From positions 79,558,925-79,622,924 of the forward strand of contig CM038225.1 in the NCBI GenBank assembly GCA_021442155.1: a DNA stretch of 64,000 nt, given 5' to 3'. The notes under the pieces are model-generated. The model ran no database searches. It saw only the letters and a program-made list of their open reading frames with translations, and had not been told where the DNA came from. The DNA is from Cymbidium sinense. Lineage: Eukaryota; Streptophyta; Magnoliopsida; Asparagales; Orchidaceae. The translations under genes and the position numbers were made by a program. Below are positions 49,190-60,148 of this stretch, piece by piece (position 1 is the first letter of the stretch; each line of letters starts with the position of its first letter).

Positions 49190-49900
49190 CCTCCTAACAT
49201 CATCCCCGTGTATGGGGCTGCATCGAGGATATTTTGGTTTACTCGGTATGCCCTCTTGAGCGTAGCGAGCTGTGTCTTGTGACACCACAACTAGTTTTTC
49301 ATCTCATCGTGCCCTCTTGAGCACGACGAGTCCTTCAAACCTGAAAGAAGACAAATGCAATATATATTCATCCTCATTTTTTCTTCTAGAAATTAGATAA
49401 AAATTTCACAGATTGCCTAGGGGAGTGACATCTAACAGATGTTGGCTTACCTTGAGCCTCTTAACGAAAGTGATGTATTGACTCACTATTTTTCATCTCA
49501 ACGCACCCTCTTTAGCATGACGAGGCCTTCAAACTTGTAAAGAAATACAAGCATGTATATATATGTATCCACATTCACAGATCCCACATGTTTTGACTCA
49601 TTTTTTGGTGCACTACAATGCTCGGTAAGGGAACAAGGTTGGGTATGTCAAAACCAAGAGAAGAACCCACCTCTTGAATTGTTGTTCCTTCTGTGGCAAG
49701 GAAATTTGAAGAGGTAATCACAGGAATGCGATTGAAAATCAAAAGAAGAACTCACCTCTTGACGATGTTCTTTCCTGATTTATGGTGAAGCAAAAACTGG
49801 AAGGATAAAGTGAAGAGTACGACACCTGCGACACTAAAAATTGAAAGAAGAATTTGCCTCTTGATGATGTTCTTCCACGCATGGCAAAGCAAAATTGGAT
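49190..49900. repeat. Two kinds of short tandem modules, right LTR only
   Basis: CCCTCTTGAGCGTAGCGAG, CCCTCTTGAGCACGACGAG and CCCTCTTTAGCATGACGAG recur at about 49,250, 49,310 and 49,506. Then three ~95-bp units with AGAAGAA.TCACCTCTTGA..ATGTTCTT..GGCAAG follow (about 49,660, 49,742, 49,850). The left LTR lacks this stretch, so it has been lost there or gained here. Confidence 0.7.
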
Positions 49901-50649
49901 GCTATAAAAAAATTGTGCAAATCGGTTTGAAGTCGCGGTCAAATGTCTGGGATATGAAAATGAGTCAAAGAAGGAATGAGGCGGAAGAAGTCTACAGGTT
50001 TAGAAATCAAGAGATGGGAAACGTGGAGAAATGACCTGATTCGCAGTGTGTGGGATGTGGATGGCCAGAAGAGAATGGATGGTGAACATGGCCGCATCTA
50101 GATTTTAGATTTGGGATGACGGGATGGGTCATGGCAAGCAAAAGCGTGAGCGGGATCGGTGGTGTGAGCATGACTGTGCAGACACAAAGATGTGGGATAA
50201 TGCAGCGCTGATAGGACGGGTGGCTAGAATAAAAGCCGCATGATCGAGATGTGGCCCTGGCTGATATCTAGGGAGAAAGATGGATGGCCTGAGGCGGCGG
50301 TTTGATCAGGCTATGGCGGGTTAAATAAACCAGGGCTGTCAGGAACGGATGCAGATGTGGGATGACCAGAGGCAGATGTGATTACCAGATCAAGGGATGG
50401 CCTGGGAGAAAGAAATGCACAAAGGAAATTGAGAGGGAGAGAGGTTTACCCATGCAGAGAGAAGTTGGAACATGGAATGGGAAGGAGACCAAACCATTTT
50501 TCTTTATTTTAGAATTGAAGGATAGTGAGCATTTTGAAAGAGAGAGTGAGGAACGTTTCACGTGGAGGAGGGTAATTTAGGGATTTTAAATAAATTTTAA
50601 ATTGATTAAATGATTTTAATGTGAATTTTGCACCGGTAAACTCACATTG

Positions 50650-50652
<3 letters not shown>

Positions 50653-50690
<38 letters not shown>
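50653..50690. repeat. (AT)n microsatellite in the right LTR
   Basis: A pure AT run of about 38 bp at the position corresponding to the longer run at 35,276-35,344 in the left LTR. Confidence 0.95.
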
Positions 50691-50693
<3 letters not shown>

Positions 50694-51502
50694 AAAGGTA
50701 ATTTGATATTACGAACTTCAATTAGTGTATGCATTTATGATCGAGCGGTTTGGTTCAAATTCGGCCAAAATTGGGTCAATTTCATTTCAATGCACATCGT
50801 CACTTTTTTTGGTACCGATTTTCATCTTGCAGTTATACGAATTAAGTTTGAATAGTCTTATTTGATAGATTTTGATGTTTCGAAGCTAACACATAATCAA
50901 TTTCATGAACGGGGGTCGTATGGCTTGTGTCGGTGCCTCTTGACTCCAATATATGTGTAGGCACGTTGATTACTCGAGTGCTTGCTCGGTTGATTATCAA
51001 GTCATGTAATATTTATATTCTGACCAATTTTAATGTTCTGAATATGATGGTGAATTTCGTTCATCATTCGGAGGTCATTTGAGTTAATTTTGGTGCCATC
51101 GTGTGCATTTCAGCCTCGATTTGTGTACTGTCACTTCAAATCATTTGACATTTACACAAACACATCTAAATTGTGCGAGATAGTCTCATTTGATAGTTTT
51201 TGATATTTCAAAGCTAACGGCATGATCAATTTTATGAACAGAGGTCATTTGGTCATCGTCGTAGCTTCCCGACTCTGATATGCGATTGCTCATTAGATTT
51301 TATAATATTTATATTCTGATCAATTTTGATGTTTTGAACACAATGACGAAGTTTGCTCGCTGATAACAGGTCATTTAGACTATTTTCAGTGACGTCCGAT
51401 ACATTTTGAGCCTCGATTTATGCACTATCACCTCTGAAGTCTGTCGAATTTAACTTATGGGCTTGCCTTGATTATGACACATATGAGGAGGTCAACGGGT
51501 TT

Positions 51503-54500
51503 ATTTAGAGCAAATCTAAACTTAGGATTAATTAAAACACATAACTAAAAATTTACTAAAGAAAAATCACAAATGAATCTACCTTAGAAATTACTTAAGG
51601 TAGGGAGGAAAGAGAAGTTTTGTTCTCATTTCCTCTCTTTACAATAGTTAGTAATTAAGTGTAGGTTCATTCAAATCAAATCAAATCATCAAATAAAATT
51701 AACAAATCAACTAAACCACTTAAATGAAACCACCCTCTAAGTTGAACCATTTCACACTTAGAAAATCTTAACCTTAAAGCCTAGCTAAGACATACCATAC
51801 AAGCCTCAAATGACACACACATTAGGCCGAGTCATTATTTTTAACTCTATGTTAGGACGATGCATGGTTTGATGCTTGATTTTATTTTGTGATGTAAAAT
51901 TTTAGTCTGAATGTTAGGGTGTATGTGTGTAGACTTGATGGTAAGATGATCTTAGTTTAATCATTATTATCCGCAGGGGATTGTGCTTAAGGGGCGTTGT
52001 AACAAAAATATGAATGCTTTCACTGTGCAGATTGCTTATACCCCTAAGCATAATCCAACATAGGCCAAGTGGACTTGGTTACCCATGTGTGGGATGCTAG
52101 GTCTAATTAATTCATATACATGCTTGGGATTGTGTGGTTTGTTTAGCTAATCTCTATTTTGCAAGTTTTAGTTAGATTTACTTCCCCTTTTCATGTAATT
52201 TTATAATTAGGATTTGGAATGAATATTATGGGGGATTAGGATGAACATTGATCATAAGATTAGGTCTTATGTACCATGTGAAGCCTTTGGAGTATCCACA
52301 TTCCAACAAACTAAAAGAAGGAAGGAAAGAAGAAAGAAGAAAGAAAGAAATAAAGAAGAAAGAAGGAAAGAAAAAGAAGAAAGAAGAATGAAGACCCCTA
52401 TAACATGAATTCCATTTTGATTGTAGTTAATTCATTTGTAATTGGGTTGTAAAAGAGTAGAGCTCAGCTACCCAATTTCTTTTCGGGTTTGTGAAGTGTA
52501 GCCCGACCACAAAGGCATTTTATTCTGTTGTGCTAGCTTTATAAATTGTTTGATGTTTGTTTAGCTTGTGCATTAAGATGGCATATTTTTCTAGTTTTTT
52601 CCTTGCTTTGATGAATAGCCTGGATGCGATTAGGCTCTTTAGAAAAAATAAATTTTCTATCCTATTAATCAACTCAAAACTAAAAATCAATAACTCATAA
52701 CCTCACCTAAAGTCTAGGTTATAAAATCAAGATAAAAGATTTAGCAACCCCTTAGTTAGATCTTGTATGTTTTCACATCATGCATAAAAAGCAACTTGCT
52801 TCACTCTTGCATATGGAGGCCTTCCACCTTTGCTAGGGAACTTGTCTTTACCTTTGAGAGTCATGGTGGAAATACACCTCCTTCTTGCTGATTTTGGCCC
52901 ATAATCAAATTTCTCATGCATTAGGCATATGAATCCCATATCTTGTGTCAAATAATTTGTTTAAAAATGAAAATAAAATATAATAAAAACTTTGCATTGG
53001 ATTTAAGTCATTAATCATGCCCCACATGATCTAGTCTCTTAGGGAGTGTGTTTAAGGACTTAGTCTCTTTCTAAATAAATAATAGCCTAACTATCTTACA
53101 AATGCATATGACTTGCCTACATGTATTTAAAAATCATAGGAGGAGTTAGTTGGCAGCTACCCCCCAAGCAGTTGTAAGTTCAATAGTTGGGTGGTTTATC
53201 CTCTCTTATGGAGGTAAACCATACGCCCATTTTTGCCTTAGATTTAGGTTATGCTTTGGCCTTGCCAAAGCTTCCTATATTTAGGTTCTGAGATTGTTGT
53301 TTCCCTTTGTGGGCTATAAGCATAAATCCTCACCACTTATGCATTTTTATGATATTATATCATGGAATTGTAAGTTCTAGATTTCTAATGAAAATTTAAC
53401 TCAAACAAATAATTCCCCTCAACATCAAAAATGTAAAGCCCAATCATAGGATAGTTTGGAATGCCTACTAGGCTTCCTAGTATCATAAGAATCCCCTACT
53501 TATCTCCTTTTAATTTTGATAATAACTCCCTCCTTTTGATCAATCCCACTTTATCTTCTAAAAATAATCAATTGATTGATAGTCCTATCATTGAAATCTT
53601 TGGAGACAACGATCAATTATCTTAATTGAGAGTATTCTTAAGGAATCTCATTCCTTAGGATGAAATTAACTATGAGGGCTTGCCTCCATAGGGAACTTAA
53701 TGAATCTGATTTAAAATAAACCCTGCTTTACTTTTCCATATAAAGTAGGGAAAGAATCTCTAGTACATCCAAAGACCCATAGTCCTTAAGAGCCCTTATT
53801 AAGGTGATTAGGTCCATTGTAGGATGGTGACTTCTATCTCTTGAGATAATACATAATTTCTCAAAGTCATACCCGATCACCCTAATGGGAACATCTATGG
53901 ATTTATATGGTGTCCAACACAAGAAGTGTTATCTTTGTTCTTCATTTTATTTTTCTCAAAAGATAGAATGAAGAGTGAAGATAAAAATTCACCACAAAAA
54001 TAAATATTAACATTTTTCTCTACAAGTTGCTTAACCCCTAAGCATAATCTACATTAGGATAGGTGGACTTCGCTACTCATGTGCAGGGTGCTAAGTCTAA
54101 ATTATTCATATAACTACTTGGGTTGTATGGAGTGTTTAGCTAACACCTATTTTGTAGGTGTAGTTAGATTTACTTTTCCTATTTTTAATATACATTGCAT
54201 TAGAAATTAGGATTAGTGCTATGGGGCTTAGAATAAATGTTGGTTACAAGGTCAAGTCTTATGTACCATGTGACCCTATGGAGCTTGCCTAACCAAATAA
54301 AAGAAATAAATGAAAGAAAGAAGGAGCTTTGAAGATTTCAAGATCACCATAGCTCCCATTCATTTGTTGTAATTAAATTATAATTATTCTTTCATATATC
54401 GAGATGTATGAGGGTAGAGCTCGACTACCCATTTATTTTTTAGGATCTACAGTGGTACCCAATGGCACCGGCCTCTTATTCTTTTACGTTAGCTTTATGA

Positions 54501-55921
54501 AAATTATTTTATGTTTTGTTTAGCTTGTGCATTAGAAAAAGTATGTCTCTTCATAGTTTATTTATGATTGGCTATTATTGTATGGCCTGGATGTGATTAG
54601 GCTCCTAGGATAAAAATAAATTTTCTACCCAACTACAATTTATAACTAAGTTTCTAAAACAACTCATAACCTCACATAAAGCCTAGGTATTAAATCAAGA
54701 TAATAAATATTTAGCAACTTCTTAGCTGGATGTTGAATGCTTAATATCATGCATATCATTTTGTTTCACTCTTACTAAGAGAGGTTTCATTCGGAGAAAT
54801 ATTTAACTTTTCAGAGCTTATGATGGAAAAACACCTCTTTCTCTTTTGATTTAGCCCATAATCAACTTCATCATGCATTTAGGAATATAAAATCCTATAG
54901 CCCGTGTCAAAAATAAAGAGTAAAAAAATCAAATAAAATTTGATAAAATTTGTGTTAGACTAAGTCATTATTCATGCCACTCATGCTCTAGTCTCTTAGG
55001 GAGTGGGTTTAAGGACTTTATTTTCTTTTCTAAATAATAGCAACCTAGCTATCTTGCAAAATCATAAGACTTGACCACATGATTTTATATCATAGGAAGA
55101 GTTAGATGACTGCCACTCCATATGGTTATAAGTCTCAGTAGTTAGATGATTTACTCTCTCTTATGGAGGTAAACAATATACCCACTTTTGCGTTAGATTT
55201 AGGTCATGCTTTAGCCCTTGCCAAAGCTCCTTAGATTTAGGATCTGAGATTGTTATTTCCCTTTGGGGCTACAAGCATAAATCCTCACCTCTTAGGCATT
55301 TCCATAATCTTGTATTGTGGAATTATAAGTCCTAAATTTCTAATAAAATTTCAACTCGAATATATATATTTCTCCTCAATTTTAAATATATAAAGCCCAA
55401 CCATACTATAGTTTGGGATGCTCACTAGGTTTCCTAGTATTATGAGCATCTGCTACTCATCTCCCCTTTGGCTTCAATAATAAGTATTTTTTTTGATCTA
55501 TCCCATTTGATCTTCTAAATAAAGCCAACTTATTGATAGTCCTATCTTTGAATTCTTTGGAGACAATAATTGCCTACTTTAATCGAGAGTATTTCTAAGG
55601 AATTCATCTTCCTTATGATGTAATTAACTATGGGGGTTTGCCCCCATAGGAAGCTTTAGAACCCAGTTTAAAAAAAAACCCTAATTTATTCATCTAAAAA
55701 AAGTAAGGGAAAATCTCTGGAACATTCGAAGACCCATCATGCCTTAGGAGTCCTTATTAGGTGATTAAATTCATTGTAGGATAGTGATTTATATCTTTCA
55801 AGATAGTGCACTATTCTTTGATGTCATACCCGATCACCTCAATAAGTACATCCTCAGAGCTGTGTGGTGTCCTCCCCCCATATACACAGACATACACATC
55901 AAATCAAAAATAAACACCACA
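51503..55921 (+). mobile_element. Layer B giant 5' LTR, segment 3 (3' end)
   Basis: After GGTTT the host LTR resumes with ATTTAGAGCAAATCTAAACT, matching layer A near 19,440-19,465. It passes AAGGGGCGTTGTAAC (about 51,995) and runs to the LTR end AACACCACA at 55,921. The part from about 52,010 to the end corresponds to the solo LTR's 24,187-26,160 but is present twice. Eight bases beyond the end lies the primer-binding site. A purine-rich GAAAGAAGAAA tract (52,310-52,395) is the complement of the pyrimidine tract at 25,790-25,850. Confidence 0.88.
52010..55921. repeat. Tandem duplication of the LTR 3' end (~1,995-bp period)
   Basis: Two units share GCTTA..CCCCTAAGCATAAT (52,034 and 54,029; period 1,995). 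Both run through the AGGCTCTTAGGA.. and ACTCATAACCTCAC blocks to the LTR terminus, CACCACA, at 53,996 in the first unit and 55,921 in the second. Only the second is followed by a primer-binding site. The solo LTR has a single unit. The copies are well diverged, so the duplication is old. Confidence 0.88.
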
Positions 55922-55929
55922 TATTTTTC

Positions 55930-55948
55930 TGGCGACTCTGCTGGGGAT
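55930..55948 (+). promoter_or_regulatory. Primer-binding site of element B
   Basis: TGGCGACTCTGCTGGGGAT starts eight bases after the LTR end CACCACA (spacer TATTTTTC). It is the same sequence as the minus-strand element's site except for the final base. It proves that 19,931-55,921 is a 5' LTR and that the element's internal region lies to its right. Confidence 0.9.
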
Positions 55949-56372
55949 GGTTCCTCTCTCCATCTCTAGTAGATAATTGTTGTCTCCAAGCATCGATAGT
56001 GGAATTGCATTTTATATGATTCCAAGACTATCTTTCCTTCCATTGGCACTTAGCTTATTTCATTCTTAAGCAAGCTAGCCAACATCCTCTAGGTTTTAAA
56101 ACCTCATTCCTTATAGGTCCTGGAACCCCTATTGAGTTTCCCAATAGGTGAAAAATAAAATTAACTCATTAAAGGAAATCATAAAAATTTAGAACCTACT
56201 TACCACTCACTTGGTGAGGCAAGGCTCATCATAATGATTAAGAAATTAAATTATTCTGTAAAGTGCCACTTTCCAAAAGCACCTTTTTTTAAACTTCATA
56301 TAACAAAGCCTCACCTAACAATCCCCAATATTGTTACATGGAGGTTCTTTTCAAAATCAAGATCAAAATCAT

Positions 56373-57112
56373 CTTTTCAAAAGCACATTTTTGAAAATGA
56401 CCATATTCATTCAACATATTCAAAATTGTTGAATGAGGAGTCTATTTTCAAATAAAATCATAGCACAAGATTGAAACACCACTTAACATATTTCATATAT
56501 GCTAAAGTTGGATTTTCCATCTTTTCAAATGCATATTTTTGAAAATGACCATATTCATTCAACATACTCAAAATTGTTGAATGAAGAGTCTATCTTCAAA
56601 TAAAATCATAGCATAAGATTGAAACTCCACTTAACATATTTCATATATGCTAAAGTTAGAGCTTCCATCTTTTCAAAAGCATAATTATGAAAATGGTCAT
56701 ATTCATTCAACATACTCAAAATTGTTGACTATGGAGTCTATCTTCAAATAAAATCATAGCATAAGATTGAAACTCTACTTAACATATTTCATATATGCTA
56801 AAGTTGGAGTTTCCATCTTTTCAAAAGCATATTTTTGAAAATGACCATATTCATTCAACATACTCAAAATTATTAAATGAGGAGTCTATCTTCAAATAAA
56901 ATCATTGCATAAAATTGAAACTCCACTTAACATATTTCATATATGCTAAAGTTGAAGTTTTCATCTTTTCAAAAGCACATTTTTAAAAATGACCAATTCA
57001 TTCAACATACTCAAAATTGTTGAATAAGGAGTCTATTTTTAAATAAGATCATAGCATAAGATTGAAACTTCACTTAACATATTTCAAATATGTTAGAATT
57101 GAAATTTCTCTC
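56373..57112. repeat. 148-bp tandem repeat, five copies
   Basis: The unit start CTTTTCAAA occurs at 56,373, 56,521, 56,669, 56,817 and 56,965, giving a period of exactly 148 bp four times running. Each unit contains ATTCAACA..TTGTTGAAT (an inverted repeat), TCTTCAAATAAAATCAT and CTTAACATATTTCATATATG. The array lies in the untranslated leader of element B, between the primer-binding site and the first coding remnant. 55,949-56,372 before it is unassigned leader. Confidence 0.92.
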
Positions 57113-57139
57113 TAAATCACACATGAAAGCAAGACATAT

Positions 57140-58105
57140 CATTGAACTCTATCTAACATACATAAAGTTGTTAAATAGATTTCCCTTCTTTGAAAAATGA
57201 CATACAAATTTGGCTTTCACTTAACACATCCAATTTGTTAAGTGAGAGTCTCATTTTCAAGACATGAATTTAACCTTCACTTAACATATCTAATTTGTTA
57301 CGTGAGAGTCTCATTTTCAAACATACATTTGGCTTTCATTTAACATACCCAATTTGTTAAGTGAGGGTCCCATTTTAAAATACAAATTTGGCTTTCACTT
57401 AAACATACCCAATTTTTAAGCGAGAGTCTCATCTTTAAAACATACATTTGGTTCTCACTTAACATACCAAATTTGTTAAGTGTGAATCCCATCCTCAAAT
57501 CATATTACATTTGGTTCCACTTAACATACCAAATTTCTTAAGTGTGAATCACATAATCATGCCACACTCGATTCTCACTTAACATACCAAATTTGTTAAG
57601 TGAGAATATCATTCTCAAATCATATTTACATTTGGTTCCATTTAACATACCAAATTTGTTAAGTGTGGATCATATTTTCAAATCATATCACATTTGGTTC
57701 CACTTAACATATCAAATTTGTTAAGTGAGAATCATATTGTCAAATCATATCACAATTGGTTCTTCCTTAACATACCAAATTTGTGAAGTGGATAACCTCA
57801 TTTTCAAATCAAATAAACACATAATCAATCACCACAAGCAAAGATTTTTTACAAAATTTCCAAAACATACAATCACAACCTTTCTTTAGCATACCTAAAT
57901 TTGCTAAGTAAAGTCTTTCAAAATCAAAATATTTTCAAACAAGATAATAACACAAACATCTTCAAATATCTGAACCCCACCCAACCTATTTAAATTGGTT
58001 GAGTATGAGTTCTAAATCAAAATCAAATGACAGATACTCTCCTCATATATCAAAATCTCTCCACTGAACCCCACTTAACATATTTGAATTGTTGAGTGTG
58101 GGTTC
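57140..58105. repeat. ~60-bp tandem array of hairpin-forming units
   Basis: About ten regularly spaced units (about 57,190-57,800, spacing 57-63 bp), plus looser members to 58,105, each hold a dyad of the form CACTTAAC..GTTAAGTG. The cleanest, 57,571-57,607, has perfect 13-bp arms (ATTCTCACTTAAC and GTTAAGTGAGAAT) around an 11-base loop. Others are at 57,972-58,012 and 58,066-58,105 (GAACCCCACTTAAC / GTTGAGTGTGGGTTC). Between dyads the filler TCATTTTCAAA..CATACATTTGG recurs. It is non-coding leader of element B. Confidence 0.9.
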
Positions 58106-58179
58106 AGGACTCCAAATCTCTATTACTCTCTTGGGACAAGTATTAAAGCAGAGATCTGACTCAAGTTACATTTCAACAC

Positions 58180-58497
58180 ATGCGAGACACTGATCCAATC
58201 TTTATTTTTTGTAGTACATACATGGCCTCCAAGTTCATCTTTACCTTTATGTTCAGGATCTATTTGGCCTTAAATCAGGCCAGCCTCCCTCAGACTGACT
58301 CCACCCACTTGGTTTTCTTTTGCCGAGGATTTGAGGGAGCCTGCATTACCTATGAGGGGTCGACCCTCACCACTGTCAGTCGAAATGAGGTGGCTAAGAA
58401 AAAGCTAGTCATCCACATTGACCTACCTTTCGATACTGAGTATCCTTCCTTAAAGAAGAAGGTGAAGGGTTCCACCAAATTTCCACATTGCTCTTAA
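58180..58497 (+). pseudogene. Pre-gag open frame of element B, unknown
   Basis: A 105-residue open frame starts at 58,180 right after the hairpin array. It includes FCSTYMASKFIFTFMFRIYL, then CRGFEGACITYEG and FDTEYPSLKKKVK. I recognise no domain. Its place, upstream of gag in a Tat/Ogre-like element, is where Ogre elements carry an additional ORF1, so it may be a remnant of that. The frame may extend upstream without an ATG. Confidence 0.45.
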
Positions 58498-60148
58498 CCA
58501 CTTAAAGTGCATTAGAACCTCCTCATTTTTTCCCTCTAAGGGGAAGGCTATCTTGACTTCAAAGATAGTCTCCTACCTTCAAAGTAGGATCTAGTTCTCC
58601 CACTACCCTACTCAACCGCACACAATATCGTACATAGTGCCATAAGATCAAGCTACCACGTGCAGAAGCAAAGATCCCATGTTCAGGAGGATCTCCAGAG
58701 ACCTCTCCACTTCTTAGTGGTAATAGGTTTTAACCACTCTCAGCATTAGATTGAGAGGAAGACTATAGGAGAATAGTTGCATCGCCTCCGCCACCCGCAT
58801 ACCATGAAGTTTTGGCTAGGGATAGGAGGAAGTCCTATGTTGGTCTACGGATGGTACTACGCTAGGTTGGTAGAACACACGGATGCTCAGAGTCCGGCAC
58901 ACTATTTGACTTAAGGTTGATCATCCCCAAGAGTCGTGTAGATCCATGGGAAAGTGAGAGGCTGGTAGCAACTCAACAGAGCAAGTGGAGTGATGAGATT
59001 TGCCAAATGCCTCCACTCTAGGATTTCCCATCCGCCACTTGATAGGACCGATAATATAATGTTGGGTACCACTAGTCTAAAGTACGAGAGTGGAGCGTCA
59101 TCCCCACCACATCCATCCACTCTCCCCATCACCGAGTCCCATCATCCATCATTCTCACAAAGGCACATAAGGTAGCATCTAGAAGAATAAATCCCCTCTA
59201 GTCATCTGGCTACAGCCAAAGGATCCCACTCCATCTACTCCATCGATTGAGGTGATGGTGAGTTCCCCTACTCGACTTCCTACTTTAGTCTTGGTGAAGA
59301 AAGAGTGGTGACCCCACAACATCGTAGTCACACCACCACCACCACCACCATTAGAGCTAGTGATAGTGACAGTAGTAGAGGGAGAGGGAGACAGTTAGCG
59401 ATAGTAGAACCCCGAGAGACAGACTCCACCATAGTGGATGCCATAAGCATGTATCTTCTAGTGAGCATAGTCCTCCCAAAGATGGAACTCATGTGCTGTT
59501 AGATGTTTTATCGATGACCACACCCCATTATCCGTTAGTGAGTCTTTATTTCGGTGCAACCCAGCAAGGTAGGAGATCATTCCTTAGATGAGATTATAGC
59601 AGCCTACTTTATCAAGAAGAGGGAAATCTTAGGCAGTGATTGCACATATTCGGAGGATGAGAGGGTATCATTTGATCCCAAAGAGGATGACCTTCTTGAG
59701 GATTTGGCCGAAGTCCACATGGTCGAATACTAGAGCTCCCTCATAGAGACCAGAGCGGAGTAGTAAAGAGGATGACATCATTCAGCTCAGCACCTCCTCC
59801 ACCAGCTTAGGTAGAGGGATGATTATATTGAAAAAAATGGGAAAGAAGATTGAGGAGTTGATGGCAGTTGTGTCAACATTGTAGAATTCAGCCCATATTT
59901 CATAGAATTCTCCCATAGTAACTGACAGAGCAGAGTTGTCACATACCTCAAATCATCCTAGCTGCATTCCTACAAAGGAAGATAGTGGTAGCTCGTACAG
60001 GAAGGTGGTGGATAGCACCTCCATGCATGAGAAGGATATTTAGCAGTTGGTTGAGAAACATATGAAGGATACGTTGGCACAAACCTGAGGTGGCTCATCA
60101 ATTTCAAAGGGTAGACCATACCAAGAGGAATCTAAAGCTATCCAATAT
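58498..60148 (+). pseudogene. Decayed pre-gag / gag N-terminal region of element B
   Basis: The sequence is less AT-rich than the LTRs and coding-like but full of stops. A His-Thr run (TTTTTT after SH) is encoded by (CAC/ACC)n at about 59,329-59,351, followed by a Ser/Arg/Gly-rich stretch (DSDSSRGRGR). No domain was recognised before the gag homology at 60,149. The short frames on either strand here have no independent support. Confidence 0.5.

Larger units (their letters stand above)
32696..51497 (-). mobile_element. 18.8-kb Tat/Ogre-like Gypsy retrotransposon, nested in LTR B
   Basis: This is a complete but dead element with LTRs at 32,696-36,138 and 46,475-51,497 and target duplication GGTTT (32,691-32,695, 51,498-51,502). 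On the minus strand the order is 5' LTR, 19-nt primer-binding site, leader, gag, protease, reverse transcriptase, RNase H, second RNase H-like domain, integrase, 3' LTR. That order (integrase last) is Gypsy, and the extra RNase H-type domain is characteristic of the Tat lineage. Coding is broken throughout by stops and frameshifts. The host LTR continues seamlessly on both sides (..TTTGAATG + GGTTT + ATTTAGAGC..), which fixes the borders. The two LTRs differ by large indels and roughly one base in ten by eye near their shared ends, so the insertion is not recent. Confidence 0.92.
46475..51497 (-). repeat. 5' LTR (right) of the minus-strand Tat element, 5,023 bp
   Basis: On the minus strand this starts CGTTGACCTCC (a decayed TGTTGACC) at 51,497 and ends AGAGCCCACA at 46,475. 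It contains about four ~300-bp tandem units (47,630-48,740), a block absent from the left LTR with repeated CCCTCTTGAGC / GACGAG modules (49,190-49,560), three ~95-bp CACCTCTTGA repeats (49,650-49,900), and an (AT)n run (50,653-50,690). The AGGGATTTTAAATAAATTT block near 50,575 is shared with the left LTR near 35,217. Confidence 0.88.

Noticed and set aside
59305..59502. 65-residue frame with a poly-Thr run as a separate gene
   Set aside because: It is an open fragment inside the stop-ridden pre-gag region of element B, driven by a trinucleotide repeat.
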